The notes under the pieces: generated by a model
The model's database searches: none
What the model saw: the letters and a program-made list of their open reading frames with translations, nothing else
Told to the model about the DNA's origin: nothing
Shown: piece by piece, positions 1-7,626 of the stretch
Numbering within the stretch: the stretch's first letter is position 1
Layout: the number at the start of each line of letters is the position of its first letter
Source of the DNA: CAWGJC01 sp965276665
GTDB taxonomy: Bacteria > Pseudomonadota > Alphaproteobacteria > Acetobacterales > Acetobacteraceae
Length of the DNA: 64,000 nucleotides
Assembly: GCA_965276665.1 (NCBI GenBank)
Contig: OZ255620.1
Span: 62,001-126,000 of the forward strand
Reading direction: 5' to 3'
Made by a program: the position numbers and the translations under genes

Positions 1-603
1 CCGCACGCCTATGTGATGGCGCTCTCGCACCTGATGGCCCGGCTCGGCACGATGATCGACTGGATCGGCACCTCGCTCGGCGGGTTGTGCGGCATGGAGG
101 CGGCGGCCGCGACCGCGAGCCCGGTGCGGCGGCTGGTGCTGAACGATGTCGGCCCCTACGTGCCCGCCTCCGCGCTCCGCCGCATCCGCGACTATGCCGC
201 GCAGGACTGGGAATTTTCCGACCAGGACGCGCTGGAGGCGCATCTGCGCGAGATCCACGCGCCGTTCGGTCGCCTCACCGACGCGCAATGGGCGCATCTC
301 GCCCGGCATTCGGCGCGCGCCCTGCCGGATGGCCGCGTGGCGATGCATTACGACCCCGCGCTCGCCCGCACGATGCGGAGCTTCATCCCGACCGATCTCG
401 ACTACGCGGCGATGTGGCGGCGCATCCACGTGCCGATCCTGGTGCTGCGCGGGGAGAGCAGCGACGTGCTGCCAAAGCGCACCTTCCTCAGAATGGGCGA
501 ATCCGGCGCTCGCACGATCACCGTGCCGGATACCGGCCACGCGCCGGCGCTGATGGACGCGGAGACGATCGGCGTGATCGAGGATTTCCTGCGCGAGGAC
601 TGA
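1..603 (+). CDS. Alpha/beta hydrolase, C-terminal part (5' end outside window)
   Basis: Open from the first base, so the N-terminus lies upstream of the window. The visible 200 residues include the nucleophile elbow GTSLGG (Ser near window base 79), a cap region, an Asp in GESSDVLP and the catalytic His in VPDTGHAPAL near the end. These three form a typical Ser-Asp-His triad of the alpha/beta hydrolase fold. The substrate cannot be told. It converges with the aldo/keto reductase, with only 3 bp between the stop codons. A diverged copy of its last 26 codons recurs at 2195-2272. Confidence 0.85.
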   Translation, partial: PHAYVMALSHLMARLGTMIDWIGTSLGGLCGMEAAAATASPVRRLVLNDVGPYVPASALRRIRDYAAQDWEFSDQDALEAHLREIHAPFGRLTDAQWAHLARHSARALPDGRVAMHYDPALARTMRSFIPTDLDYAAMWRRIHVPILVLRGESSDVLPKRTFLRMGESGARTITVPDTGHAPALMDAETIGVIEDFLRED

Positions 604-606
604 CGC

Positions 607-1503
607 TCAGGCCGACGCCGTGGGGGCCGGCGCGGCGTTGACGGCGATCTGATCGAGCGCCCCCATCGCGTCATCCGGCAAAACCAAATCGGCCGCGGCG
701 AGATTCTCGCGCAGATGCCCGACCGAGGAGGTGCCGGGGATCAGCAGGATGTTCGGCGCGCGCCGAAGCAGCCAGGCGAGCGCCACCTGCATCGGCGTCG
801 CGCCGAGCCGCTTCGCGACATCGGACAACGCCGTCGATTGCAGCGGCGTGAAGCCGCCGAGCGGGAAGAACGGCACATAGGCGGTCTTTTCGGCGGCGAG
901 CGCGTCGATCAGCGCGTCATCCTCGCGATGCGCGAGATTGTACTGGTTCTGCACGCAGACGATTTCCGCGATGCCGCGTCCTTCCTCGACCTGCCTGGCC
1001 GTCACGTTGCTCAGGCCGATATGGCGGACGAGGCCGTTTCGCTGAAGCTCGGCCAGCGCCGTCAGCGGCGCCTCGATCGAGCCCTCGGCCGGCCCGTGGG
1101 CGCTGAACATGATCCGCAGGTTGACCACGTCGAGCGCATCCAGGCCAAGGTTGCGCAGATTGTCGTGCACCGCGCTCGTCAGCTCCCCGGCCGAGAAGGC
1201 GGGTTTCCAGGATTTGTCCTCGCCCCGTCGGGCGCCGATCTTGGTGACGATGACCAGCCCGGCCGGATAGGGGTGGAGCGCCTCGCGGATCAGCTGATTG
1301 GTGACGTGCGGGCCATAGAAATCGCTGGTGTCGATGTGATCGACCCCGGCTGCCGCGGCCTCGCGCAGCACCGCGATCGCGCCCGCGCGGTCCTTCGGCG
1401 GCCCGAACACACCCGGTCCGGCGAGCTGCATCGCGCCGTATCCCACGCGCTTCACGGTGCGATCGCCGAGCGTGGAGGTCCCGGCTTTGCTGATATCGAC
1501 CAT
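607..1503 (-). CDS. Aldo/keto reductase family oxidoreductase
   Basis: 298 residues starting MVDISKAG at the ATG at 1501-1503; reading further upstream is open but crosses into the divergent regulator. Family signatures: GYGAMQLAG near residue 21, IDTSDFYG (Asp58 and Tyr63 of the AKR tetrad), VTKIG (Lys88), GLVRHIGLSN, and a C-terminal NADP-type segment PGTSSVGHLREN. The usual tetrad His region reads NLRIM instead of a His-containing strand, as in the subgroup resembling pyridoxal reductases. It is probably a cytosolic NAD(P)H-dependent carbonyl reductase with unknown substrate. It is divergent from a LysR-type regulator remnant, which suggests it was once controlled by that regulator. Confidence 0.88.
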   Translation of the reverse strand: MVDISKAGTSTLGDRTVKRVGYGAMQLAGPGVFGPPKDRAGAIAVLREAAAAGVDHIDTSDFYGPHVTNQLIREALHPYPAGLVIVTKIGARRGEDKSWKPAFSAGELTSAVHDNLRNLGLDALDVVNLRIMFSAHGPAEGSIEAPLTALAELQRNGLVRHIGLSNVTARQVEEGRGIAEIVCVQNQYNLAHREDDALIDALAAEKTAYVPFFPLGGFTPLQSTALSDVAKRLGATPMQVALAWLLRRAPNILLIPGTSSVGHLRENLAAADLVLPDDAMGALDQIAVNAAPAPTASA

Positions 1504-1597
1504 GCCCTGTCTCCTGTTTGATCGGCCCTGCATGTAGACAGCCACAATGCGCAAGATAATAGGGCCAATCGGTACAGGCTGTTCGAAAGGACGAACA

Positions 1598-2106
1598 ATG
1601 GCGGCGGATCTCGGCGATCTCACGGCGTTCGTCGCGGTGGCGCGCGCCGGCGGGTTTCGCGACGCGGCCCGGGCGATCGGCGGCAGCGCGGTTTCTCGAC
1701 CGCGGCTTCGCCCGCCTATCTCGACCGGCGCGGCCGGCCCGCGCATCCGCGCGAGCTGCTGGACCATGCCTGCCTGCGCGGCCGGTTCGCGAGCGGCGCG
1801 ATGACCGCCTGGGAGTTCGAATGCGCGGGCGAGATCGTGCGGGTGGATCCGAACGGCCCGCTTATCGTGCGCGTCGGCGCCGCGACCGATTTGGCCGTGG
1901 ATGCGGCGGTCGCCGGCAGTGGCATCATCCACCTGTTCGAGGACTGGCTGCGCCCGCATCTCGACAGCGGCGCGCTCGAGCCGGTGCTCGAGCCGTGGTG
2001 GCAGCGCTTCTCGGGCCCGTTTCTCTACTATCCGGGGCGCCGCTACCTTCCCGCCCCCTTGCGAGCCTTTGTCGATTTCATCGCCACGCATCGGGCGCGG
2101 AGCTGA
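1598..2106 (+). pseudogene. LysR-family transcriptional regulator, internally deleted
   Basis: From ATG 1598 the first 30 codons read as a LysR winged-helix start (DLGDLTAFVAVARAGGF then DAARAIGG). Near 1690 the homology jumps, in a different frame, to the C-terminal effector domain: ASPAYLDRRGRPAHPREL, then ATDLAVDAAVAGSGI and YYPGRRYLPAPLRAFVDF, ending at the stop at 2104-2106. Roughly 130-140 codons (rest of the HTH, linker helix, first half of the effector domain) are missing and the two halves are out of frame. Family members are about 300 residues. It lies divergent to the aldo/keto reductase, the usual arrangement for a LysR regulator and its target. Confidence 0.85.
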
Positions 2107-2194
2107 TTGCGCAGAGCCGCGTCAGATCAGGATCGGCTGTTCGACCAGGTCTTCCGGCTGCGCGGTCGCATCCGCGAGCGCCGTCACGCCACAC

Positions 2195-2272
2195 GTGCCA
2201 GACACCGGCTACGCACCGGCGCTGATGGATGCGGAGAGGACTGGCTTTATCAAAGATTTCTTGTTGGATTAG
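2195..2272 (+). pseudogene. Remnant of alpha/beta hydrolase 3' end
   Basis: In frame 2 this stretch reads VPDTGYAPALMDAERTGF then IKDFLLD and a stop. It matches the last residues of the hydrolase at 523-603 (VPDTGHAPALMDAETIG...IEDFL) over about 26 codons, roughly three quarters identical at the nucleotide level by eye. The catalytic His is Tyr here. No plausible upstream hydrolase sequence or start is visible beyond a few residues, so this is a gene fragment. It lies immediately after the broken LysR gene, so the aldo/keto reductase and LysR pair is flanked by two copies of the same gene end. Confidence 0.7.
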
Positions 2273-2457
2273 GTTGGATGGGGCAGTGCGAGGTCCTTTT
2301 TTAATTCTGAAATCAGGATCTCAGTTTTGGAAGTGCGCACGCTTCAGCCTTGGAGGCGGATACCCACCGCGATCGTCCGCTTTGCGCCCACCAGAAATCA
2401 AGATTGTGAGGCTTGGCTTTTAGGGACAGGCGACAGCACGTCAGTTATCATAGCGAA
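2273..2457. other. AT-rich spacer before the restriction gene
   Basis: 185 bp with clearly lower GC than the surroundings. No coding potential or recognisable repeat was found. It presumably carries the promoter of the Mrr-type gene and marks the left edge of a foreign segment. Confidence 0.4.
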
Positions 2458-3381
2458 ATGCCAATACCAGATTATCAAAGCCTTATGCTTCCGGTCCTCC
2501 GTACGGCTTCAAATGGGGAGGTTCGCATTGGAGAAGCCGTTGACCAACTCGCCGAGCAACTCAACCTAACGTCGGAGGAACGCGCGGCGCTCCTACCGTC
2601 AGGCAAGCAAACAATTTTCAGCAACCGGGTGCATTGGGCGAAAACCTACCTCGGCAAATCCGGGCTGATCGAGACCACACGCCGGGGGCACTTCAAAGTC
2701 ACCAAACGTGGCGAGCAAGTCATTGCGTCAAAGCCAGATCGGATAGATAATACCTTTCTAGGACAGTTTGACGAATTTAAGAAGTTCAGAGAGAAATCCA
2801 CAAACAACGGCGGAGATGGCGGAAATCAGACACCTACAGCGCCTGCTCTCGTCAGTATGATAGAAACGCCTGATGAGATCATGCGTGTAGCCCATCGCCA
2901 AATCGAAATCTCACTTGCACAGGAGCTTCTTGATCGTATTCAATCTGCATCGCCTGAGTTCTTCGAACGGCTTATCGTCAATCTTCTTCTCAGGATGGGC
3001 TTCGGCGGCTCGGTCGTCGATGCCGGTCGTGCATTGGGGCGCAGTGGCGATAACGGGGTTGACGGTGTGATTGATCAAGATGCCCTCGGGCTTGATAGGA
3101 TCTATATTCAAGCAAAACGTTATTCCATCGGCAACAACATTGGATCCGCTGCAATCAGAGATTTTTTCGGCGGCTTAGATCGCCACAAAGCGACGAAAGG
3201 GCTGTTTGTGACAACCTCGACCTTTTCCCCCTCCGCACGCGAGACCGCAAAGTTTCTAAGCAAGCGAATTGTCCTGATCGATGGCGAGCAGCTAACCAAG
3301 CTGATGATCCGTCATAATGTTGGCTGTAGAATTGAAGATACCCTGCATATCAAGGAAATTGACGAGGAGTTCTTTGATTAG
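2458..3381 (+). CDS. mrr: Mrr-type restriction endonuclease
   Basis: 307 residues from ATG 2458 (MPIPDYQS), close to the length of E. coli Mrr (about 304). Residues 1-100 form an Mrr N-terminal winged helix (LPSGKQTIFSNRVHWAKTYL, KRGEQVIASKP). Residues 160-290 form the Mrr catalytic domain of the PD-(D/E)xK superfamily: EFFERLIVNLLLRMGF with Glu170, DNGVDGVID with Asp202, IYIQAKRY with the QxK pair Gln218/Lys220, then GLFVTTSTFSPSARE. Family role: type IV restriction, cutting DNA carrying foreign methylation. No partner methylase or specificity gene is adjacent, which fits a type IV enzyme. Base composition is markedly AT-richer than neighbours, suggesting recent transfer. Confidence 0.9.
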   Translation: MPIPDYQSLMLPVLRTASNGEVRIGEAVDQLAEQLNLTSEERAALLPSGKQTIFSNRVHWAKTYLGKSGLIETTRRGHFKVTKRGEQVIASKPDRIDNTFLGQFDEFKKFREKSTNNGGDGGNQTPTAPALVSMIETPDEIMRVAHRQIEISLAQELLDRIQSASPEFFERLIVNLLLRMGFGGSVVDAGRALGRSGDNGVDGVIDQDALGLDRIYIQAKRYSIGNNIGSAAIRDFFGGLDRHKATKGLFVTTSTFSPSARETAKFLSKRIVLIDGEQLTKLMIRHNVGCRIEDTLHIKEIDEEFFD

Positions 3382-3429
3382 CGCTCAGAATCGAATGTCT
3401 GGCTACTGACTGCGAGCGCCCCGTTCGCG

Positions 3430-4527
3430 TCACGCCACCTGATCCGCCTTCACCGCGCCGCGGGTTCCCGCCGGCACCGGCGCGCCGGTGGTGCTGTCGC
3501 GGCCGGTCTGGTGTTCGAGCTCGGCGTTGAATTCGGCGCCGATGAGCACGACCATCGCGGAGATCCAGATCCAGGTCATGAAGCCGATCACCGCGCCGAG
3601 CGAGCCGTAGGTTTTGTTGTAGCTGCCGAAATGCGAGACGTAATACGAGAAGGCGGCGGAGATGATCACCCAGAGCACGGCCGCGATCGCGCCGCCATAG
3701 CTCACCCATTGCCATTGCGCGCTCGCCCGGCTCGGCCCGATGCGGTAGATCATCGAGAGGAAGAAGCCGATGATCACCAGCAGCAGCGGCCAGCGCAGCA
3801 GCTCGATCGCGTTCTGCACCCCGGCGCTCAGGCCGACGAATTTCAGCACGATCGGCAGCACGACGACGCCGGTCAGCGCCACCAGCAGGAACAGCAGCGC
3901 GCACGCGGTCACGCAAAGCGTGATGAGCGTCAGGCGGATGAAGCTGCGCTTCTCGGTCTCGTCATAGACGATGTTCAGGCCGTCGAAGAGCGCCTTCATC
4001 CCTTGATTGGCGCTCCAGATCGCGGCGACCAGGCTAATCGCGAACCCGAGCCCGAGCTTGCCGCCGCCCTTCTCGGTGAGGCGGCTCACCTGGTCGTGGA
4101 CGATCTGCACGGCGCCGTCCGGGATCACGCCCGCCAGGCCCGAGAGCGTGGTCGAGATGGTCGAGGCATCGGCGAACAGGCCGTAGAGCGAGACCAGGGC
4201 GGCCACTGCGGGGAAGACCGACAGCAGGGTGTAGAACACGATGCCGGCGCCGACCGCCATCACGCGATGGGCCGAGAATTGGACGAAAACTCTCTTCGAG
4301 ACCTGCCACCAGCCGCGTGGCGGCACCGCCCGCGGGCTGCTGGCGTCACGCCCGACGGTGGCGGGGCTGGCGGGCGGTGTGTGCCCGACCCGCGCGTCGG
4401 GCTTGGTTGCGGCCTGGCGCGCTCCTGCCGGCGTCGGTTCGGTTTGTTCCGATCGAGCGGCGAAGACGAAAAGAACCGCCAGCGTCAGAGCCACCAAACT
4501 CTCAAAACCGTCCCGCGTCCGCTTCAT
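3430..4527 (-). CDS. YihY/BrkB-family inner-membrane protein
   Basis: 365 residues from ATG 4527. One hydrophobic helix at residues 10-24, then a polar Pro/Ala-rich linker to about residue 70, then the BrkB core: AGIVFYTLLSVFPAVAALVSLYG, the conserved IWSANQGMKALFDGLNIVYDE segment, and several further hydrophobic spans ending in GSLGAVIGFMTWIWISAMVV and IGAEFNAELE. About six membrane helices in the core. The family was once called ribonuclease BN, but that activity belongs to another protein; its real function is unsettled. It lies 84 bp downstream of hemB on the same strand. The stop converges with the Mrr gene, and a weak inverted repeat (GCGCTC at 3381-3386, GAGCGC at 3414-3419) lies between. 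Confidence 0.88.
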   Translation of the reverse strand: MKRTRDGFESLVALTLAVLFVFAARSEQTEPTPAGARQAATKPDARVGHTPPASPATVGRDASSPRAVPPRGWWQVSKRVFVQFSAHRVMAVGAGIVFYTLLSVFPAVAALVSLYGLFADASTISTTLSGLAGVIPDGAVQIVHDQVSRLTEKGGGKLGLGFAISLVAAIWSANQGMKALFDGLNIVYDETEKRSFIRLTLITLCVTACALLFLLVALTGVVVLPIVLKFVGLSAGVQNAIELLRWPLLLVIIGFFLSMIYRIGPSRASAQWQWVSYGGAIAAVLWVIISAAFSYYVSHFGSYNKTYGSLGAVIGFMTWIWISAMVVLIGAEFNAELEHQTGRDSTTGAPVPAGTRGAVKADQVA

Positions 4528-4611
4528 TACGCCCCGCTGCCGATTGCCTGCGGAATGTGAACGCCGGCGCGGGCCGGAGTTGCCAGCTTCGTGGGCCGGC
4601 GCCTTCGCGGG

Positions 4612-5607
4612 TCAGCGGAGGCGGCGCGCCGCCTCCAGGGCGAAATAGGTGAGCACGCCGCTCGCCCCGGCGCGCTTGAACCCGGTCAGCGCCTCGAGCA
4701 CGCCGCGCTCGCGGTCGAGCCAGCCGTTCCGGATCGCCGCCATCATCATCGCGTACTCGCCCGACACCTGGTAGGCGAAGACCGGCACGGCGAAGCGCTC
4801 GCGCACCCGGCGGACGATGTCGAGATAGGGCATGCCGGGCTTGACCATCACCATGTCGGCGCCCTCCTCGAGATCGAGCGCGACCTCGCGCAACGCCTCG
4901 TCGGAATTGGCGGGGTTCATCTGATAGGTCTTCTTGTCGCCCTTCAGCGCGCCGCCCGAGCCGAGCGCGTCGCGGAACGGGCCGTAGAAGGCGGAGGCGT
5001 ATTTCGCCGCGTAGCTCATGATGCTGGTGCGGGCGAGCCCCTCCGCGTCGAGCAGCGTGCGGATCGCGGCGACGCGGCCATCCATCATGTCCGACGGCGC
5101 GATCACGTCGATGCCGGCCTGCGCCTGGTTCAGCGCCTGGCGGGCGAGGATCGCAACCGATTCGTCGTTGGCGATGACGCCGTCGCGGATCACTCCGTCA
5201 TGGCCGTGATCGGTATACGGGTCGAGCGCGACATCGCCGATCAGGCCGAGATCGGGGTATTCGCGCCTCAGCAGCCGGGCGGCGCGGCACATCAGATTGT
5301 CGGGGTTGAGCGCCTCGGTCCCCTCGGCATCCTTCCGCTCGGGCGGCGTGGCCGGGAACAGGGCGATCGCCGGGATGTCGAGCTCGGCCGCCGGCGCCAC
5401 GTGGGCCGCGAGCCGGTCGAGGGTGACCCGCTGCACCTCGGGCATCGAGGCGATGTCGTCGACCCGGGCCTCGCCCTCCATCACGAAGACCGGCCAGATC
5501 AGATCATCGACGGAAAGCTTCGTCTCCGCGACCAAGCGACGCGTCCAGCCGTCGCGTCGGTTGCGGCGCAGGCGGGTCGAGGGAAAGCGGCCGACATTCA
5601 TCGCCAT
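4612..5607 (-). CDS. hemB: Delta-aminolevulinic acid dehydratase (porphobilinogen synthase)
   Basis: 331 residues from ATG 5607, full length. The enzyme condenses two 5-aminolevulinate molecules to porphobilinogen in tetrapyrrole synthesis. Active-site lysines lie in SYAAKYASAFYGPFRDA (Lys202) and MVMVKPGMPYLDIV (Lys256, Schiff base). The metal-site segment reads DVALDPYTDHGHDG (residues 125-138), with Asp where zinc enzymes have three Cys, so this is the zinc-independent, Mg-stimulated class usual in alphaproteobacteria. It is followed by the BrkB-type gene and is divergent from glyA, with a 172 bp intergenic region. Confidence 0.97.
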   Translation of the reverse strand: MAMNVGRFPSTRLRRNRRDGWTRRLVAETKLSVDDLIWPVFVMEGEARVDDIASMPEVQRVTLDRLAAHVAPAAELDIPAIALFPATPPERKDAEGTEALNPDNLMCRAARLLRREYPDLGLIGDVALDPYTDHGHDGVIRDGVIANDESVAILARQALNQAQAGIDVIAPSDMMDGRVAAIRTLLDAEGLARTSIMSYAAKYASAFYGPFRDALGSGGALKGDKKTYQMNPANSDEALREVALDLEEGADMVMVKPGMPYLDIVRRVRERFAVPVFAYQVSGEYAMMMAAIRNGWLDRERGVLEALTGFKRAGASGVLTYFALEAARRLR

Positions 5608-5764
5608 CCGGGCTCCGTCGTGGGCGGCCCTGCATAGGCCTCGGCGCCGAGGGAGGGAAGGGCGGTCGCCAGTGATCGCGTGCGTGGTTGCGCGGCCTGC
5701 GCGGTTGCGTGCGCGTGGGAGGGTGCTAGATCATTTCGAGCAAATCCCCTTGGGCGTCCTCACC

Positions 5765-5792
5765 GATGAACGACATCCGATGAACGATATCC
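5765..5792. repeat. 14-bp tandem duplication on the glyA start codon
   Basis: GATGAACGACATCC (5765-5778) is followed directly by GATGAACGATATCC (5779-5792), 13 of 14 bases identical. Each unit carries an ATG; because 14 is not a multiple of 3, only the second ATG (5780) is in the glyA frame. Confidence 0.9.
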
Positions 5793-7081
5793 CCGCGGCC
5801 GGCGCGCAGCGCCGCTTCTTCGCCGCCCCGCTCGCCGAGACCGACCCCGAGCTCGCCGAGGCGATCGGCGCCGAGCTGCGCCGCCAGCAGGACGGGATCG
5901 AGCTGATCGCCAGCGAGAACATCGTCTCAGCCGCCGTGCTGGAGGCGCAGGGCAGCGTGCTGACCAACAAATACGCCGAGGGCTATCCGGGCCGGCGCTA
6001 TTACGGCGGGTGCGCCGAGGTGGACCGCGCCGAGCGCCTCGCCATCACGCGGGCGCAGGAATTGTTCGGCTGCAACTTCGTCAACGTGCAGCCGCATTCG
6101 GGCGCGCAGGCGAACCAGGCGGTGTTCCTCGCTCTGCTTCAGCCGGGAGATGCGATCCTCGGCATGAGCCTCGCCGCCGGCGGCCATCTGACCCACGGCG
6201 CGCCGCCCAATCTCTCGGGGAAATGGTTCCGCGCGCTCTCGTACGGCGTCCGGCGGGAGGACGGTCTGCTCGATTACGAGGAGCTGGAACGCGTGGCGCG
6301 CGCCGAGCGGCCGAAGCTGATCATCGCCGGCGGCTCGGCCTATCCGCGCTTCATCGATTTCCCCCGCATCCGCGCGGTGGCGGACGAGGTGGGCGCGATG
6401 GTCATGGTCGACATGGCGCATTTCGCCGGGCTGGTCGCCGCCGGGCTGTTTCCGAGCCCGCTGCCGCACGCGCATGTGGTGACCACCACCACGCACAAGA
6501 CGTTGCGCGGGCCGCGCGGCGGGATGATCCTCTCGAATGACGAGGCGCTCGGGAAGAAGATCAATTCGGCGGTGTTCCCCGGCTTGCAGGGCGGCCCGTT
6601 GATGCATGTCATCGCCGGCAAGGCGGCGGCGTTCGGCGAGGCGCTGCGGCCGGAATTCCGCTCCTACCAGCAGGCGGTTCAGGAGAATGCGCGGGTGCTG
6701 GCCGCGACGCTGGCGGAGCGCGGCCTCGCGATCGTCACCGGCGGCACCGACAGCCATCTGATGCTGGTCGATCTCCGCCCGAAGCACGTCACCGGCCGCG
6801 CCGCCGAAGGCAGCCTCGAGCGCGCGTGGATCACCGCCAACAAGAACGCGATCCCGTTCGACCCCGAGACGCCGGCGGTCACGTCCGGCATCCGGCTCGG
6901 CAGCCCGGCGGCGACCACGCGCGGCTTCGGCGCGGCGGAGTTCCGCGAGATCGGCCGGCTGATCGACACGGTGATCGAGGGGCTCGCGCGCTCGAACGAT
7001 GGCGGCAACGCCGCGGCCGAGCAGGCGGTCGGCGAGGAGGTGCGCGCGCTCTGCGCCCGCTTCCCGATCTACGCCGACTGA
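5780..7081 (+). CDS. glyA: Serine hydroxymethyltransferase
   Basis: 433 residues from ATG 5780 (MNDIPAAG). It interconverts serine and glycine with tetrahydrofolate, feeding one-carbon units to purine, thymidylate and methionine synthesis. Fold type I PLP enzyme: LIASENIVS near residue 42, YPGRRYYGGCAEVD, NVQPHSGAQAN, the PLP-ring Asp211 in MVDMAHFAGLVAAG, and the Schiff-base Lys240 in VTTTTHKTLRGPRGG. The reading frame is open upstream to 5297 but that segment overlaps hemB on the other strand and lacks SHMT homology. The start codon sits in a 14-bp tandem duplication. It leads a long plus-strand run with nrdR and the riboflavin genes. Confidence 0.97.
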   Translation: MNDIPAAGAQRRFFAAPLAETDPELAEAIGAELRRQQDGIELIASENIVSAAVLEAQGSVLTNKYAEGYPGRRYYGGCAEVDRAERLAITRAQELFGCNFVNVQPHSGAQANQAVFLALLQPGDAILGMSLAAGGHLTHGAPPNLSGKWFRALSYGVRREDGLLDYEELERVARAERPKLIIAGGSAYPRFIDFPRIRAVADEVGAMVMVDMAHFAGLVAAGLFPSPLPHAHVVTTTTHKTLRGPRGGMILSNDEALGKKINSAVFPGLQGGPLMHVIAGKAAAFGEALRPEFRSYQQAVQENARVLAATLAERGLAIVTGGTDSHLMLVDLRPKHVTGRAAEGSLERAWITANKNAIPFDPETPAVTSGIRLGSPAATTRGFGAAEFREIGRLIDTVIEGLARSNDGGNAAAEQAVGEEVRALCARFPIYAD

Positions 7082-7107
7082 TGCGCTCCCCCTCCTGATG
7101 CGCTGCC
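7078..7107. repeat. Imperfect direct repeat at the glyA/nrdR junction
   Basis: CTGATGCGCTCCC (7078-7090) recurs as CTGATGCGCTGCC (7095-7107), 17 bp apart. The first copy holds the glyA stop TGA and a dead-end ATG; the second holds the nrdR start ATG at 7098. Confidence 0.7.
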
Positions 7108-7556
7108 CGTTCTGCGGCCATGACGACACCCAGGTGAAGGACAGCCGTCCGAGCGAGGACGGCGTCGCGATCCGCCGCCGCCGCTTCTGCGGCAGTTGCG
7201 GGCAGCGCTTCACCACCATCGAGCGGGTCCAGCTGCGCGAGCTCACGGTGCTGAAGAATGACGGGCGGCGGGTGCCGTTCGACCGCGACAAGCTCGCCCG
7301 GTCGATCCGCGTGGCGCTGCGCAAGCGCCCGGTGCAGGAGGAGCGGATCGAGCGCATCGTCAACGGCATCGTCCGCCAGCTCGAGGCCTCCGGCGACAGC
7401 GACATCGAGAGCAAGGCGATCGGCGAGCAGGTGATGGAGACACTGAAGGGCGTGGACGCGGTCGCCTATGTCCGCTTCGCCAGTGTCTACCGGGATTTCC
7501 GCGAAGTCCGCGATTTCGAGACTTTTCTGGGCTCGCTTGACGAACCCAGCGCGTGA
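7098..7556 (+). CDS. nrdR: Transcriptional repressor NrdR
   Basis: 152 residues, standard NrdR length. An N-terminal zinc ribbon uses Cys3, Cys6, Cys31 and Cys34 (RCPFCG...RRFCGSCG), followed by the ATP-cone domain from about residue 48 (VLKNDGRRVPFDRDKLARSI through VRFASVYRDF). NrdR senses ATP/dATP and represses ribonucleotide reductase operons by binding NrdR boxes. Start chosen at ATG 7098 because the zinc ribbon begins at residue 3; ATG 7081 is out of frame and stops at once. It begins 16 bp after the glyA stop, as in many proteobacteria where nrdR precedes the rib genes. Confidence 0.97.
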   Translation: MRCPFCGHDDTQVKDSRPSEDGVAIRRRRFCGSCGQRFTTIERVQLRELTVLKNDGRRVPFDRDKLARSIRVALRKRPVQEERIERIVNGIVRQLEASGDSDIESKAIGEQVMETLKGVDAVAYVRFASVYRDFREVRDFETFLGSLDEPSA

Positions 7557-7626
7557 CGGGCGGCCCCGGAAGCCGGATCGCGCCCGGTGCTTCTACCGGC
7601 ACCGCACATGCACTAGATAGGCGGAC

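Noticed and set aside
2458..3381. Part of a larger defence island
   Set aside because: Only one restriction-type gene is seen; neighbours on both sides are metabolic or membrane genes, with no toxin-antitoxin, methylase or phage genes.
3430..4527. Ribonuclease BN
   Set aside because: The protein is a multi-helix BrkB/YihY-type membrane protein with no nuclease motif; the old name was a misassignment.
7557..7626. FMN riboswitch before ribD
   Set aside because: The spacer is only 70 bp and shows one short hairpin, far too small for the conserved RFN element.
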